Of a DNA stretch of 64,000 bases, positions 1 through 9,697 are shown in pieces. The position numbers and the translations under genes are program-made. Every line of letters begins with the position of its first letter. The stretch's first letter is position 1. This stretch comes from Paraburkholderia diazotrophica (GTDB taxonomy: Bacteria; Pseudomonadota; Gammaproteobacteria; Burkholderiales; Burkholderiaceae): assembly GCF_900108945.1 (NCBI RefSeq), contig NZ_FNYE01000015.1:1-64000 (forward strand), in the 5' to 3' direction. The notes below the pieces were generated by a model, which did no database searches, was not told the origin of the DNA, and worked only from the letters and a program-made list of their open reading frames with translations.

Positions 1-983
1 CGGGCGGCGTGTACGGCACGTGCGTCGGCAATGCGCTCAAGTGGTTCCCGGACAAGCGCGGCCTCGCCGCGGGCCTGACGGCGGCGGGCTTCGGCGCGGG
101 CGCGGCCATCACGGTGATCCCCATCGCGAACATGATCACGGCCAAGGGCTACGAGCACACGTTCCTGTTCTTCGGCATCCTGCAAGGCGTGGCGATCTTC
201 GTGCTCGCGATGCTGCTGCGCAAGCCCGACACCGCAAAAGCGCCACCTGCGAAACGCAAGTTCGCGGTGACCAAGGCCGATTACACGCCGGGTCAGATGA
301 TCAAGGCGCCCGTGTTCTGGGTGATCTATCTGTGTTTCGTCGCGGTTGCAGCGGGCGGCCTGATGGCGACCGCGCAAATCGGGCCGATCGCGAAAGACTG
401 GGGCCTCGCGAACCTGCCGATGACGCTCTTCGGCGCCACGCTGCCGCTGCTCACGATGACGCTGTCGGTCGACAACATCTGCAACGGCTTCACGCGTCCG
501 CTGTGCGGTTTCATCTCCGACAAGATCGGCCGCGAGAACACGATGTTTGCGATCTTCATCGGCGAGGGGCTCGCGCTGCTCGGCCTCATGGAGTATGGCC
601 AGAACCCGTATGCGTTCATGACGTTCGCGGCGCTGATCTTCCTGTTCTGGGGCGAGATCTTCTCGATCTTCCCGGCCATCTGCGCGGATACGTTCGGCAG
701 CAAGTACGCTGCAGCCAATGCCGGTACGCTCTATACGGCAAAGGGCACGGCATCGCTGATCGTGCCGATCGCGTCGGTGCTCGCGGCGACGGGCGGCTGG
801 AATCTGGTGTTCATCGTGTCGGCGGTGGTCACGATTGCGGCGGGCGTGTCGGCGAAATTCATACTTGCGCCGATGCGCGCGCGCTGGATCGCTTCATCGA
901 ACGAAACGTCGCACGAGCTCGAGCCTGAACTCGCGGCAAACGGCCCCGGCCTGCGTCACTGGCCGGAACAGACGGGCAAATAA
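1..983 (+). CDS. MFS transporter, oxalate/formate antiporter (OFA) family, 5' end missing
   Basis: Inner-membrane major facilitator carrier, probably exchanging or importing small carboxylates. The frame is open to the window edge: two glycine codons precede the GTG at 9, so the true start lies upstream and about 325 residues are visible. The run YGTCVGNALKWFPDKRG followed by GLAAGLTAAGFGAG is typical of OFA-type carriers, and several hydrophobic helices follow, with a conserved FISDKIGRENT loop about residue 170. It ends at the TAA at 981, only 35 bases before a LysR gene. The substrate is inferred from the family only. Confidence 0.8.
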   Translation, partial: GGVYGTCVGNALKWFPDKRGLAAGLTAAGFGAGAAITVIPIANMITAKGYEHTFLFFGILQGVAIFVLAMLLRKPDTAKAPPAKRKFAVTKADYTPGQMIKAPVFWVIYLCFVAVAAGGLMATAQIGPIAKDWGLANLPMTLFGATLPLLTMTLSVDNICNGFTRPLCGFISDKIGRENTMFAIFIGEGLALLGLMEYGQNPYAFMTFAALIFLFWGEIFSIFPAICADTFGSKYAAANAGTLYTAKGTASLIVPIASVLAATGGWNLVFIVSAVVTIAAGVSAKFILAPMRARWIASSNETSHELEPELAANGPGLRHWPEQTGK

Positions 984-1018
984 CGTCCGGATCACTCTTT
1001 CGCTGGCGACCTGAACAC

Positions 1019-2116
1019 ATGAACGTATCGCTGCAGCAATTGAAGGTGTTCGTCGCCGTCGCGCGTCAGCGGAGCTTCACCCGCGCGGCGCGCGAGTTCG
1101 ACCTGACGCAATCGGCCGTGAGCCGGTGCGTGCGCGAACTCGAAGAGGCGATCGCTTTGCGTCTGTTCGATCGCACGACGCGTCAGGTCGAACTGACGAC
1201 AGCGGGCTCCCGCCTCGAACGGCGCATCGCCCGCCTGATCGAAGAGATCGAGCTGACGCTGCGCGAAGAGCGCGCTGCGCATGAGGAGCACACAGGGCTC
1301 GTGGTCGTCGCGTGCGATCCCGTGCTGTCGTCGGGCTGGTTGCCCGAGCGGCTCGCGCGTTGCGCTTCGGCCTTTCCCGATCTGATCGTCACTGCGAAGG
1401 AACAGCCTCAACACGCGGTGCTCTCCGCCATCGAGCAGGGCGAAGTCGATTTCGGTGTGCTGTGCGATGCGAACATCGCGGGCGCCGACGTCTTTCACGC
1501 ACAACCGCTCGTCTCGACGCCGCTTTGCGCCGTGCTGCCGCGCGTGCATCCCCTCGCATGCGGGGCCGCGCTGCGTTGGGAAGCGTTGCGCAATACAGAG
1601 CATGTCATGCAACTCGTCACGCTCAACGCCGAGGCGGGCACGCGCAACGCGACGGAGCGCGCGCTCAACACGCATCGCATCGACACGCAGCGCGCGAACC
1701 AGTGCGGGCATGTGGCGGCTGCGCTGCGCATGATCGAGCTGGGCCTCGGCGTCGGCGTGCTGCCTATCGACGCGCACACATCGACGCTGCCCGTCTCGCT
1801 TGTCGCGCGTCCGCTCGTGCCGGAAGTATCGGTGACGACGATGCTCGTGCGCCGCCGCAATCGCTCGCTGCGTCCGAATGCCGACGCGGTGTGGTCGCTC
1901 TTTGCCGGCACCGATTACCCGACGGGCGCCGCGGCGCGCGCGAGTCCGCGTGTGAGCACGGTTGTAAGCCCGGTCGTGAGCCCGGTCGTAAACCCGCTTG
2001 CCAGCCAGCAAGTGAATTCAGGCGCAGTATCTGCAACGCAAACAACAATACAAGGAGCAACGGACGAACCGATGCCGCTCGTCCCTGAAGGCGAGGCGCT
2101 GATGAGAGCGTCGTAG
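1019..2116 (+). CDS. LysR family transcriptional regulator with a repetitive C-terminal tail
   Basis: Transcription factor with an N-terminal winged helix-turn-helix (about residues 1-60; motif FTRAAREFDLTQSAVSRCVR) and a LysR substrate-binding domain to about residue 300. Known LysR proteins are near 300 residues; this one has 365. The extra tail holds four V-S/N-P-V type units encoded by a 12-bp tandem repeat and then a low-complexity stretch. It sits between an OFA-type carrier and an aldehyde dehydrogenase and probably controls one of them (inference). The start is the ATG closest to the HTH. Confidence 0.88.
   Translation: MNVSLQQLKVFVAVARQRSFTRAAREFDLTQSAVSRCVRELEEAIALRLFDRTTRQVELTTAGSRLERRIARLIEEIELTLREERAAHEEHTGLVVVACDPVLSSGWLPERLARCASAFPDLIVTAKEQPQHAVLSAIEQGEVDFGVLCDANIAGADVFHAQPLVSTPLCAVLPRVHPLACGAALRWEALRNTEHVMQLVTLNAEAGTRNATERALNTHRIDTQRANQCGHVAAALRMIELGLGVGVLPIDAHTSTLPVSLVARPLVPEVSVTTMLVRRRNRSLRPNADAVWSLFAGTDYPTGAAARASPRVSTVVSPVVSPVVNPLASQQVNSGAVSATQTTIQGATDEPMPLVPEGEALMRAS
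1952..1999 (+). repeat. Four 12-bp tandem units inside the LysR gene
   Basis: Units at 1952, 1964, 1976 and 1988 follow the pattern GTRAGCCCGGTC and stay in frame, giving VSTV, VSPV, VSPV and VNPL. Being in frame, unit gain or loss would only change tail length. Confidence 0.8.
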
Positions 2117-2184
2117 TCGAAGGGAGGGGCGGTTCAGCCGACGGTTCGCGAATATGCCATATCGCTTATCGCAAGGAGCACGAG

Positions 2185-3636
2185 ATGGACACTGAAACCG
2201 ACCTCAGACGCCATGAACTTCTCATCGATGGAAAACGGCTGCCGCCAGGCACCGGAGAATATTCGACCAATATCAACCCCGCGACGGAAGAGCCGATAGC
2301 GCTCGTCGCGCAAGGCAGCGCGCAGGACGTCGACACGGCCGTAAAGGCCGCGCGCGCCGCGCTCAAGGTATGGAACGGCATGCGCGCAGCGGAGCGCGGC
2401 CGCATCCTGATGCGCTTCTCCGAACTGCTGCGCGAGCACGAGGACGAACTCGTCGCGCTCGAAAGCCTCGATGCGGGCAAGCCGCTTGCAGCCGTCAAAC
2501 GCCAGGACGTGCCCGCCGCAATCGACACGCTCGCGTACTACGCGGGCTGGTGCGACAAGATCAACGGACAGGTCGTGCCCGTGCGTCCCGACGCGCTGAC
2601 GTACACGGTGCGCGAGCCTGTCGGCGTGGTCGGCGCGATCGTGCCGTGGAATTTCCCGCTGATGATCGGCATGTGGAAGATCGCGCCCGCGCTCGCGTGC
2701 GGCTGCACGATGATCGTGAAGCCCGCGGAGATCACGCCGCTGTCCGCGCTGCGCGTCGGCGAGCTCGCGCTGGAGGCGGGCGTGCCGCCCGGCGTGCTGA
2801 ACATCGTGACGGGCAAAGGGCGCGTGGTCGGCGATGCGATCGTCGCGCATCCCGGCATCGACAAGGTGACGTTCACTGGGTCCCCTTCTGTCGGACGCGG
2901 CATCCTGCAAGGCGCGGCGGGCAACTTCAAGCGCGTGACGCTGGAGCTGGGCGGCAAGTCGGCGAACGTGATCTTCGCCGACGCGAACATCGACAACGCC
3001 GTGCGCGCGGCCGCATCCGGCATCTTCTTCAACACGGGGCAGGTGTGTTCGGCGGGCTCGCGCATTCTCGCGCATCGCGACATCTACGACGACGTGGTCG
3101 AGCGGCTCGCGACGCGCGCGAAGGCGATCAAGGTCGGCGATCCCGCGGAGCGCGAGACGACGATGGGGCCGCTCGTCTCCGCCGCGCAGATGAAGACGGT
3201 GCTCGATTACGTCGACATCGGCCGGAACGAAGGTGCGTCGATCGTGACAGGCGGCGCGCGGATCGGGCAAAAGGGCTTCTTCGTCGAGCCGACGGTGTTC
3301 GCGAATGTCGAGCACGAAATGCGCATTTCGCAGGAGGAAATCTTCGGGCCTGTCGCGAGCGTCGTTCCCTTCGACAACGAAGAGGACGCCGTGCGCATCG
3401 CGAACGGCACCGCGTACAGCCTGGCGGCGGGCGTGTGGAGTGCCGATATCGGCCGCGTGCATCGGGTCGCGCACGCGCTGAAGGCGGGCACCGTGTGGAT
3501 CAACACCTACGGCTACACGGACGTGCGCCTGCCGTGGGGCGGCTCCGGCGATTCGGGCTTTGGCCGCGAGCACGGCGACGTCGCGATCGAGAACTTCACG
3601 GAACCGAAGGCGATCTGGCTCGCGATCGACCACTGA
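2185..3636 (+). CDS. NAD(P)-dependent aldehyde dehydrogenase
   Basis: Soluble aldehyde dehydrogenase of 483 residues, the normal length for the family, oxidising an aldehyde to its acid. The catalytic residues are visible: Asn156 in VPWNF, Glu254 in LELGGKSAN and Cys288 in NTGQVCSAGSR. The nucleotide-binding motif FTGSPSVG lies near residue 230. An AAGGAG ribosome site at 2173 supports the ATG at 2185. It follows a LysR gene by 68 bp. It resembles betaine- or phenylacetaldehyde-type enzymes, but the substrate cannot be read from sequence alone. Confidence 0.92.
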   Translation: MDTETDLRRHELLIDGKRLPPGTGEYSTNINPATEEPIALVAQGSAQDVDTAVKAARAALKVWNGMRAAERGRILMRFSELLREHEDELVALESLDAGKPLAAVKRQDVPAAIDTLAYYAGWCDKINGQVVPVRPDALTYTVREPVGVVGAIVPWNFPLMIGMWKIAPALACGCTMIVKPAEITPLSALRVGELALEAGVPPGVLNIVTGKGRVVGDAIVAHPGIDKVTFTGSPSVGRGILQGAAGNFKRVTLELGGKSANVIFADANIDNAVRAAASGIFFNTGQVCSAGSRILAHRDIYDDVVERLATRAKAIKVGDPAERETTMGPLVSAAQMKTVLDYVDIGRNEGASIVTGGARIGQKGFFVEPTVFANVEHEMRISQEEIFGPVASVVPFDNEEDAVRIANGTAYSLAAGVWSADIGRVHRVAHALKAGTVWINTYGYTDVRLPWGGSGDSGFGREHGDVAIENFTEPKAIWLAIDH

Positions 3637-3670
3637 CGTGTTGACGTGTCGACTGGGACGACGCTGCACA

Positions 3671-3700
3671 TAAAAAAAGACCGGGCTCTACGCCCGGTCT
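3671..3700 (-). terminator. Intrinsic terminator of the ketopantoate-reductase-like gene
   Basis: Perfect 9-bp stem (AGACCGGGC / GCCCGGTCT, 3678-3686 and 3692-3700) with a 5-base loop. Read on the minus strand it is followed by a run of seven T residues, and it lies 31 bp past the stop codon at 3731. On the plus strand it has no U tract, so it acts mainly for the minus gene. Confidence 0.85.
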
Positions 3701-3730
3701 TCCGCGTGCATCGCGTCACGCGAGTCCGAT

Positions 3731-4708
3731 TCAGTCTCCCTGTAGCGCCATCTTTTCGCGCAGCTTGACGAGCGCGAGCACGATATCGATCGCGGGCGTC
3801 TCTTCGCCGACGAGCCGGCCCATCTCCTGCACGACGGTCAGGAGCGGATCGATTTCCATCGGCCGGCGATGTTCGAGATCGACGAGCGTCGAGGTCTTGT
3901 GCGCGCCGACGGCGCCCGCGCCGTCGATGCGCTTCTTCACGTCGACGCGAAAATGCACGCCGAAGTGATCGGCGATCCGCTTCGCTTCGAGCATCATCGT
4001 GCGCGAGACAGCGCGCGTGCCGGGGTCGCTCGTCAGCACGTCGAGCGTCGCGTGCGTGAGCGCGCTGATCGGGTTGAAGCACAGATTGCCCCACAGCTTC
4101 AGCCAGATTTCGTCGCGGATATTGTCGCGGATCGGCGCTTCGAAACCGGCCGCCTGCATCGCCTCGTGAAACTGCTGGATGCGCGGCGTGCGTTCGCCGT
4201 CCGGCTCGCCGATCGGGAATTTCTTGCCGTACACGTGCTTGATGACGCCCGGCTCGACGAGCTCGGCGGCGGGATACAGCACGCAGCCGATCGCGCGCTC
4301 GGGGCCGAGCTTCCCCCATTGCGAGCCGTCGGGGTCGATGCTCGCGAGGCGCGTGCCCTCGAACGTGCCGCCGTGCTTGTAGAAATACCAATAGGGGATG
4401 CCGTTGGTGCCCGTGACGATGGCCGTGTGCTTGCCGAGCAGCGGCTGCATCGAATCGACGACGCCCGGCAGCGAATGCGCTTTCAGCGTGACGATGACGA
4501 TGTCCTGCACGCCGAGTTCGCCAGGGTCGGACGTGCAGCGCACGCGCGCCGACACCTCTTCGCCATCGACGATGAGGCGCGCGCCGTGTTCGCGCATCGC
4601 CGCCAGATGCGGGCCGCGCGCGATAAAGCTGACGTCCGCGCCCGCGCGCGCCAGCTGCACGCCCATCAGACCGCCGATCGCACCCGCGCCGAAGACACAG
4701 ATCTTCAT
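3731..4708 (-). CDS. 2-dehydropantoate 2-reductase family protein
   Basis: NADPH-dependent reductase of the ApbA/PanE fold, 325 residues. The N-terminal Rossmann motif GAGAIGGLMG is at residues 7-16, with the conserved late region WLKLWGNLCFNPISALT. PanE makes pantoate for CoA synthesis, but many paralogues of this family reduce other 2-keto acids, and accessory copies like this one are often not the biosynthetic enzyme. The ATG at 4708 was chosen over an upstream in-frame ATG at 4753 because AGGAGG stands 8 bases before it and the Rossmann strand follows at once. A terminator follows the gene. Confidence 0.82.
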   Translation of the reverse strand: MKICVFGAGAIGGLMGVQLARAGADVSFIARGPHLAAMREHGARLIVDGEEVSARVRCTSDPGELGVQDIVIVTLKAHSLPGVVDSMQPLLGKHTAIVTGTNGIPYWYFYKHGGTFEGTRLASIDPDGSQWGKLGPERAIGCVLYPAAELVEPGVIKHVYGKKFPIGEPDGERTPRIQQFHEAMQAAGFEAPIRDNIRDEIWLKLWGNLCFNPISALTHATLDVLTSDPGTRAVSRTMMLEAKRIADHFGVHFRVDVKKRIDGAGAVGAHKTSTLVDLEHRRPMEIDPLLTVVQEMGRLVGEETPAIDIVLALVKLREKMALQGD

Positions 4709-4966
4709 GGTTATCGCCTCCTGATATTGGAATCGTTGTGCGCGCGTGTGCAAGCGGGCGCTGTTTCCTGCCGGAAGTGCACGGCGAGCGTCCGTGGCTG
4801 CGCGGTGATGGCCTCAGCATACGGGTGCACAACGATCAGCGACGGCTAAAGTTTCGCCAGCTGCATTCGCGATCGCTTATGGCCGTGCTTCGGCTGCTTT
4901 TTGCACGATGCAAAAAACGAGCCACAAGAGCGGGTCCTAAGCCAGGCCATTCGTCCGGGCCATTCA

Positions 4967-5590
4967 TCACGCCGAGCGCCGCACCAGCAAAAAGCTCACG
5001 CCGATCGCGCCGAGAAACATCCCGCAGCAGCGATTGAACCAGCGGCGCACTTTGGCGCGCGTCAGCCACTTGCCGAGATGCATGCCCGCCCACGAGTAAA
5101 GCGCGATCGCAAACCATTCGAGCACGAGGAAGCTCCCGCCGAGCACCGCGAACTGCGGCAGCATCGGCTTTGCGATGTCGACGAATTGCGGCAGAAACGC
5201 GGTGAACACGAGGATCGCCTTTGGATTGCCTGCGGCCACGAAGCATTCCTGGCGCGCGATGCGCCACAGCGACGCGTCGTCTTGCTTGAGCGCGTCCATC
5301 GGGCCGGCGTCGCTGCGCCACAGCTGGATCGCGAGCCAGATCAGGTAGGCGGCGCCCGTCAGCTTGATCGCGAGGAAGAACAGCTCGGATGCGTGCAGCA
5401 CGACGGCGAGGCCCGTCGCGGCCAGCACGATCATGCCCGCGAACGCGACGAGGCGCCCGCAGCCGGCGACGAACGCGGTCATGAAACCGTGCCGCGCCGC
5501 GACGTTGATCGACAGCAGATTGTTGGGACCCGGCGCCAGGTTGATCGCGAAGCACGCGGGGAGAAAAAACAGCCAGGCGGTAAGAGACAT
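4967..5590 (-). CDS. LysE/RhtB family amino acid exporter
   Basis: Inner-membrane translocator of 207 residues, the usual family length, with about six hydrophobic segments. The N-terminal motif NLAPGPNNLLSINVAARHG and the central GNPKAILVFTAFLPQF are family signatures. Such proteins export amino acids or their analogues. It is a single gene, about 260 bp upstream of the minus-strand ketopantoate-reductase-like gene, with no clear operon partner. The substrate is unknown. Confidence 0.88.
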   Translation of the reverse strand: MSLTAWLFFLPACFAINLAPGPNNLLSINVAARHGFMTAFVAGCGRLVAFAGMIVLAATGLAVVLHASELFFLAIKLTGAAYLIWLAIQLWRSDAGPMDALKQDDASLWRIARQECFVAAGNPKAILVFTAFLPQFVDIAKPMLPQFAVLGGSFLVLEWFAIALYSWAGMHLGKWLTRAKVRRWFNRCCGMFLGAIGVSFLLVRRSA

Positions 5591-5734
5591 GACGGCACGC
5601 TCGCGACGGGCCGCCGCGCTGCGCCCATCGGCATGGTGCGGCGCGGCAGCGTAATCAGGAAAGGAATGTTCGATTGTAGCGAAATGCCGGCGCGGCGCCG
5701 CCGTTACGCAACGCCGACGTAGAGGGGAGGGCGC

Positions 5735-6291
5735 TTACTGGACCGGCTGCAGCGCGTCGCGAAACAACGGGTCTCTGACGAGCGCATCGACGCTGAGCTT
5801 CACGATGTCGTCGAGTGCGAAGGCGGGATTGGTGAACTTCTGCCGATACAATGGACCGTCGTCGTCTTCGCATAGACGGTCTCTCTCGTCGATGCGTTGG
5901 TGACGAAGTAGCGCACGGTCATCGTCCAGACGGCGGGCGAGCGCACATCGTCGACGGACAGTGCTTCGATCCCGCCGCTCAGCACCAGCCTGTCGTGCGT
6001 GGTCACGGCGATGCCCGATTTGCGCCACGCGGCGGCGACGGCCTCGCGCACGGCCGTTTCGACGCCTTTCTTCAGCAGCACGGCTGTCGTCGCCGTGTTG
6101 ACGATGCGGTCGGGCGTGATGTGGCCTTCGCGCGCGGGCATATACGGGAACTCGCGCGCGGCGGCGATGACGAGCGCGTTGTCGGCGGGCGTGACTTGCG
6201 ACGAAGGGGCACGAGGGACGAAGAACGAGCAGGCGGCCGCGAGAAGCGCGAAGCAGGCGATGCCGGATCGTTTGAGCAGTAGCGGGTTCAC
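5735..6291 (-). pseudogene. Lipoprotein-like periplasmic protein, frameshifted
   Basis: The first frame (6291 down to 5800) starts with a signal peptide ending in a lipobox-like LAAAC near residue 21 and reads as a normal protein up to ETVYAKTTTVH. It then degenerates into Ser/Pro-rich sequence. The better C-terminus (RQKFTNPAFALDDIVKLS...) lies in the -1 frame and ends at 5735. The frames cross at about 5840-5870. One missing base (or two extra) explains it; a sequencing error or true mutation cannot be told apart here. I do not recognise the family. It is likely an envelope protein of about 185 residues when intact. Confidence 0.6.
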
Positions 6292-6544
6292 GTCGATGGC
6301 GCAGCAGGCGGGTCGCTGCGGGAAGAAGTCGAAAGGCGAAGAGTTTGTCGGCGGGGTGTATCGAAGGAAATGAGACCCGTCCTAAATTTGGACGCGGGTT
6401 ATCGCATTAGGACTGTTCTCACAATCCTGTTTCAGATATTCAGCGATACTCATCGATTTTTCTTTCGCCATGCCGTGTGCTGCTTTCAGCGCTCGGCCGT
6501 AGACAAAACCCGGCAGGCCGCCGATCCCGCACACACACTTCTAA

Positions 6545-7342
6545 ATGGAACATCCGATGCTCGACACATCCGCGCTCAAATCGATGAAGCCTCTTTTCAT
6601 GACGCCATGCTATGGCGGCGAAGTCGCGGCAAACTTCGCGAACAGTCTGCTCGCGCTCAACAACGGCTTATGGCAAACGGGCATGCAAGGCGCGGTGCGA
6701 ATCCGGTCGGGCGAAAGCCTGATCACCCGTGCACGCAACGAGGCCGTCGCCGAGTTCCTGCTCGATCCGGGTTTCACACACCTGTTCTGGATCGACGCGG
6801 ACATCGGTTTTTCCGTCGATCTGGTGTTTCGCCTGTTGCTTGCCGATCGCGACGTCGTGGCGGGCGTCTATCCGCTCAAGCGCTTCGACTGGCCGGCCGA
6901 GCTGCCCGCGGGTCTCACGCAGCATGGCTTTGCCGCGCGGTATCTGCGCTACCCCGTGAATGCGCACGATGGCGTTTCATCCGAAGTCGACGATGATGGT
7001 TTTCTCGAAGTCAGCGAAGCGCCGACGGGTTTCATGTGCATCCGGCGCAAGGTCATCGAGACGATGATCGCGCGCCTGCCCGAACTCAGCTATGTGCCGG
7101 ACGGCCCGCCGGATTCGCCGTTTCGCAATCTCTGTTACCGGTTCTTCGACGTGATGGTCGAGCCGTCGACGCGACGCTACCTGTCGGAGGACTATGCGTT
7201 CTGCCGTCGCTGGCGCGACATCGGCGGGCGCGTATTTGTCGATACGCAATCGAAGCTGTCGCATCAGGGCATCTACACGTATCACGGCGACTTCGGCGCG
7301 TCGCTCGCGGCCAGTCCGCATACGGCTGTCGGCGGCGCGTAG
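6545..7342 (+). CDS. Glycosyltransferase-like protein (GT-A type)
   Basis: Protein of 265 residues with the features of a GT-A nucleotide-sugar transferase: hydrophobic strand THLFWIDADIGF with a DxD-type motif at Asp84-Asp86, preceded by SLITRARNEAV and followed by a conserved aromatic region ending YLSEDYAFCRRW, which resembles the catalytic ED loop. No signal peptide or membrane helix is seen, so a cytosolic or peripheral enzyme is likely. The start could be 6545 or the Met at 6557; no strong ribosome site separates them. It stands alone, so the acceptor is unknown. Confidence 0.65.
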   Translation: MEHPMLDTSALKSMKPLFMTPCYGGEVAANFANSLLALNNGLWQTGMQGAVRIRSGESLITRARNEAVAEFLLDPGFTHLFWIDADIGFSVDLVFRLLLADRDVVAGVYPLKRFDWPAELPAGLTQHGFAARYLRYPVNAHDGVSSEVDDDGFLEVSEAPTGFMCIRRKVIETMIARLPELSYVPDGPPDSPFRNLCYRFFDVMVEPSTRRYLSEDYAFCRRWRDIGGRVFVDTQSKLSHQGIYTYHGDFGASLAASPHTAVGGA

Positions 7343-7690
7343 ACTTGCGCGCCCGTGCGCAGCGAGATTTAATACGCTCCAGCGATGGACGTTTACGATC
7401 TAGCGGGGCAGCCAGCATCGACGGGAAGCGGCAGTCGGCGGCAACCTGCGGCGCGCGCCAACCACGCGCCGGCGTGTCTAAAAAACCGGATATAACCGAA
7501 CATCAGTGAACGCAACTGAACAGCGCACAGCGCGACCTGCCGCCGCTGTGCGGCGCAACACGGAGCAAACGAACCCACGGAGCGAACCATTTACGCCAGC
7601 CCGAAGCGATCAAAAGTCACGATGCGTCGTCGTCGCAAGCCGTCGCCGTGCGGCGCGATGCAAAGCTGATTCACAAGAACGGAGAAAAGC
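7343..7690. other. Intergenic region, nothing recognised
   Basis: About 350 bp between the glycosyltransferase-like gene and the DUF2252 gene. No convincing ORF, hairpin or repeat was seen. The base composition drops near 7480-7510, which could hold a promoter for the downstream gene, but no clear -35/-10 pair was found. Confidence 0.4.
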
Positions 7691-9112
7691 ATGAAGGCGA
7701 GCACCATCGCGGAACGGGAAGCCAGTGGGCGCGCGGCCCGCGAGCACGCAAAGCGCTCCAGTCACCGCGCGATCGGCCATATGCACCGCAATCCGATCGA
7801 TCTGCTGCGTCAAAGCAGCGAAGGCCGCGTCGAGCGGCTCGTGCCGCTGCGCTATGGCCGCATGACGGTGTCGCCGTTCGCGTTCTTTCGTGGCAGTGCG
7901 ATCGTGCAGGCGCACGATCTCAGCATGACGCCGCATACGACGCTCACTCTGCCCATCTGCGGCGATGCGCATCTGCTGAACTTCGGCGGCTTCGCGACGC
8001 CCGAGCGCCAGCTGATCTTCGATCTGAACGATTTCGACGAGGTTTCCGCCGCACCTTTCGAATGGGACCTGAAGCGCCTGGCGGCGAGCTTCGTCGTCGC
8101 GGCGCGGCACATGCGCTTCAGCCGTGGCGCGGCCTATGACCTCGTGATGACGGCCGTCAACCAGTACCGCGACCGCATCGCGCAGTACGCGCAAAGCGGC
8201 GCGCTGGAACTGTGGTACGAGCGCATCACGTTCGACCGGATGGTCGACATGGCCGTGAATGCCGAGAATCGTCGGCTCATCCGGCGCGCGATGGAAAGGG
8301 CGAGCGGCCGCACGCACGAAAGCATGCTGGAGAAGATGGCGGAGCGCGACGGCGACCGCTATGTAATCCGCGACGCGCCGCCCAGTCTCTTTCACGTGCA
8401 CGGTTCGAGCACGCTGTTCGATTCCACGGACGACTGGTTCACGCTCGGCGACTGGCGCAAGCTGATTCACGGCATGTACGAAGGCTATCTGAAGACGCTC
8501 TCCGACGATCGGCGCGAACTGCTCGGCAACTTTGCGCTGCACGATCTCGTGTTCAAGGTAGTGGGCGTCGGCAGCGTGGGCACGCGCTGCCTCGTGCTGC
8601 TAACGGCCGATCCGCACGGCAAGCCGTTGTTCCTGCAAGTCAAGGAAGCGCGGCGCTCGGTGATCGCGCAACATTACAAGGCGGGCTCGCACAAGTCCGA
8701 GCCCAGGCACGAAGGCGAGCGCATCGTGCAGGGGCAGCGCATGTTGCAGGCGGCAAGCGATATTTTTTTGGGCTGATCGACGGGGCCGTCGGGCGGGCAC
8801 TTCTATATGCGTCAACTGCGCGACATGAAACTGACGCCGAACGTCGATTTGCTCGATGTCGACCAGATGAACGGCTATGCGCGTCTGTGCGGCTGGGCGC
8901 TGGCGCGCGCGCACGCGAAGGCGAGCGGCAAGGCGATCGAGATCGGCGCGTATATCGGCCGCAGCGACCAGTTTGCTGAAGCGCTCGCCGAGTACGCGTC
9001 GGCGTACGCGGACCAGGTCGAGCGCGACTATGACACGTTCATGAAGGCGTGCCGAAGCGGAGAAATCGAGGCGCGCACCGACGACGACATGTCCGCCGAT
9101 TTCCGCATCTGA
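7691..9112 (+). pseudogene. DUF2252 family protein interrupted by an in-frame TGA codon
   Basis: A DUF2252 protein (family of unknown function with a kinase-like fold). Conserved pieces include GDAHLLNFGGF at residues 91-101 and the following DLNDFDE. The frame stops at TGA 8774-8776 (codon 362) straight after ASDIFLG. The very same frame then continues with STGPSGGHFYMRQLRDMK and the normal C-terminus to 9112. So there is no frameshift: one codon, expected to be TGG (Trp) at this place, reads TGA. Full length would be 473 residues, normal for the family. As written, translation gives a 361-residue truncated product. The ATG at 7691 has GGAG-like sequence upstream. Confidence 0.85.
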
Positions 9113-9175
9113 TCGCCGCGTCCGGCGCTATGAGGCGTCACCTCGCGGTCGCGCCGTGACGGCGGCGCGCGCTTC

Positions 9176-9199
9176 GCGGCATCGCGGCATCGCGGCATC
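9176..9199 (+). repeat. Three 8-bp tandem units (GCGGCATC)
   Basis: Perfect copies at 9176, 9184 and 9192, followed by two ATCCGCGCA-like units near 9208-9225. Short simple-sequence array between the DUF2252 gene and the GlsB/YeaQ gene; no function is evident. Confidence 0.7.
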
Positions 9200-9319
9200 G
9201 CGGCCCAATCCGCGCAATCCGCGCAACGCGCGCGACGCCGTCATACAGAAATGCAGCGCAGTCTGGCAGTATCGAGCAGTAGCAGTGCACCGTGGTGCCC
9301 ACTTTCATCGGAGGTTCGC

Positions 9320-9574
9320 ATGCTTTCCCTCATCGGTACGATAGTCGTCGGCTTGATCGTCGGTTTGATCGCGCGCGCGCTCAAGCCGGGCGACGACAGC
9401 ATGGGTCTCATCTTGACGATCATCATCGGCATTGCCGGCTCGCTGCTGGCGGGCTATGTCGGGCGCGCGCTCGGTTGGTATCAGCCGGGGCAGGCAGCGG
9501 GCTGGATCGCGTCGATCATCGGCGCGATCGTGCTGCTGGTGATCTACCATCTCGTCCGGCGCCGCACCGCGTAG
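9320..9574 (+). CDS. GlsB/YeaQ/YmgE family stress-response membrane protein
   Basis: Small integral membrane protein of 84 residues with three hydrophobic helices. The family pattern is clear: an N-terminal GTIVVGLIVGLIARALKPGDD, a second helix LILTIIIGIAGSLLAGYVG, and GWIASIIGAIVLLVIY at the end. Members are induced by stress in other bacteria and have no known biochemical activity. The ATG at 9320 follows GGAGG by 5 bases; an upstream in-frame ATG at 9251 would add an implausible Ser-rich leader. Confidence 0.9.
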   Translation: MLSLIGTIVVGLIVGLIARALKPGDDSMGLILTIIIGIAGSLLAGYVGRALGWYQPGQAAGWIASIIGAIVLLVIYHLVRRRTA

Positions 9575-9697
9575 GGGCTGCTGCACAGGCGCCGCCGCAT
9601 GGGCGCGCAGCCCGGCGCGATGCGGCGCGCGCCGCGCCGGGTCTGACACGCAAACATTCGCAAACACACGCAAGCCCACGCGAGGACACGCTGCGTG

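Noticed and set aside
8807..9112. Independent small gene after the DUF2252 frame
   Set aside because: It is the same reading frame and the expected C-terminus of DUF2252, cut off only by one TGA.
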